DNA from: an uncultured Clostridia bacterium
GTDB taxonomy: Bacteria > Bacillota > Clostridia > Peptostreptococcales > Anaerovoracaceae
Direction of reading: 5' to 3'
DNA: 5,426 bases
Assembly (NCBI GenBank): GCA_946541285.1
Contig: CAMNJG010000116.1
Location: forward strand, 1-5,426
In this document: in pieces, positions 5,170-5,426 of the stretch
Numbering within the stretch: the first letter of the stretch is position 1
How the letters are laid out: every line of letters starts with the position of its first letter
Program-made: the position numbers and the translations under genes
Notes under the pieces: model-generated
The model's database searches: none
The model's input: the letters and a program-made list of their open reading frames with translations, nothing else
What the model was told of the DNA's origin: nothing

Positions 5170-5426
5170 TACGTTTCTCCTTCCGCGTTTTCCGTTATGC
5201 CGCCAAGCATCGCCATCAGTTCAAGATGCACCGGCTCGTTTACCGTAAATGCTCCGCTTGTGCCGGGGTTAACCAAAGCCTGCGTATCGATCCTTCCGAT
5301 CATCTCCGCAAGCTCGCCGTGGATGACTTCTTCCACTTCGATCTCGCCCATGAAGCCTTCCTCAAGCTGACGCACACGGTTTTCCAGTGAAGCAAGCTGA
5401 CGCATGAGTATGGTCAGGTCGGATTC
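5169..5426 (-). CDS. 3' end of a coiled-coil phage structural gene (5' partial)
   Basis: The last 85 residues of a gene enter from the right edge and end at TAA 5171-5169, overlapping the next start by one base. The frame is open up to base 5426. An internal ATG at 5405 lacks a ribosome-binding site, so I treat the gene as truncated rather than as a 78-residue protein. The visible part begins with a short amphipathic helix (L-x-x-L-M-x-x-L-A-S-L-E-x-x-V-x-x-L-E), a likely two- or three-turn coiled coil. It continues through an acidic helix (E-V-E-E-V-I-H-G-E-L-A-E-M-I) to an ending that includes V-N-P-G-T-S-G. No family is recognised. Its place directly before a tail gene suggests a tail or baseplate component, or a small oligomerising protein. 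Confidence 0.65.
   Translation of the reverse strand, partial: ESDLTILMRQLASLENRVRQLEEGFMGEIEVEEVIHGELAEMIGRIDTQALVNPGTSGAFTVNEPVHLELMAMLGGITENAEGET
5177..5182 (-). promoter_or_regulatory. Ribosome-binding site inside the upstream gene
   Basis: AAGGAG lies within the last codons of the truncated upstream gene, seven bases before ATG 5169, next to the TAATG stop-start overlap. It supports ATG 5169 as the start of the 449-residue tail protein and suggests termination-reinitiation coupling. Confidence 0.8.

Noticed and set aside
4729..5370. A 213-codon open frame on the plus strand
   Set aside because: It is antisense to the 449-residue tail gene and the truncated gene before it, has no recognisable protein features, and conflicts with the uniformly minus-strand operon and its good ribosome-binding sites.
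5169..5405. A complete 78-residue gene starting at ATG 5405
   Set aside because: The frame stays open to the window edge and no ribosome-binding site precedes this ATG, so a truncated longer gene is more likely.

Overview
The window is a densely packed stretch of phage or prophage structural genes, all read from the minus strand. Transcription therefore runs from base 5426 down to base 1. There are five genes: a 5'-truncated end with a coiled coil (5169-5426), a 449-residue tail protein (3820-5169), a 550-residue protein with three Ig-like domains (2157-3809), a fibre-like protein of about 377 residues with eight 30-residue repeats (1008-2141), and the first 331 residues of a Tyr/Leu/Ser-rich repeat protein that runs off the left edge (1-994). 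Intergenic gaps are 15 bases or less and one junction overlaps by a base. There is no room for internal promoters and no terminator was seen, so this is one stretch of a late operon. No RNA genes, insertion sequences, CRISPR arrays, att sites, polymerases, nucleases or lysis genes were found.

Strong GGAGG-type ribosome-binding sites, the standard genetic code, roughly 50-55% G+C by eye and the protein families all point to a phage of a Gram-positive, Clostridia-type host, perhaps a gut or rumen Lachnospiraceae-like bacterium. The host assignment is inference; the reading as a virion gene block is firmer.

The four main proteins look like outer tail or fibre parts rather than enzymes. The 449-residue protein has the N- and C-terminal signatures of a minor tail protein common in Firmicutes prophages, with a beta-propeller-like centre. 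The 550-residue protein puts three Ig-like domains before an unrecognised, aromatic- and Cys-containing C-terminal domain that is a candidate receptor-binding part. The 377-residue protein has a tail-fibre N-terminus, a 90-nt-period repeat shaft, a small module and an acidic octapeptide tail. The last protein begins with the same small module and continues into a 13-residue (39-nt) repeat shaft. That shared module, at the end of one gene and the start of the next, is the most interesting signal in the window.

The genes appear translationally coupled: the ribosome-binding site of each gene overlaps, abuts or lies upstream of the preceding gene's stop codon. This suits production of interacting structural parts. 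No single element here can be proved to be a new system from sequence alone.
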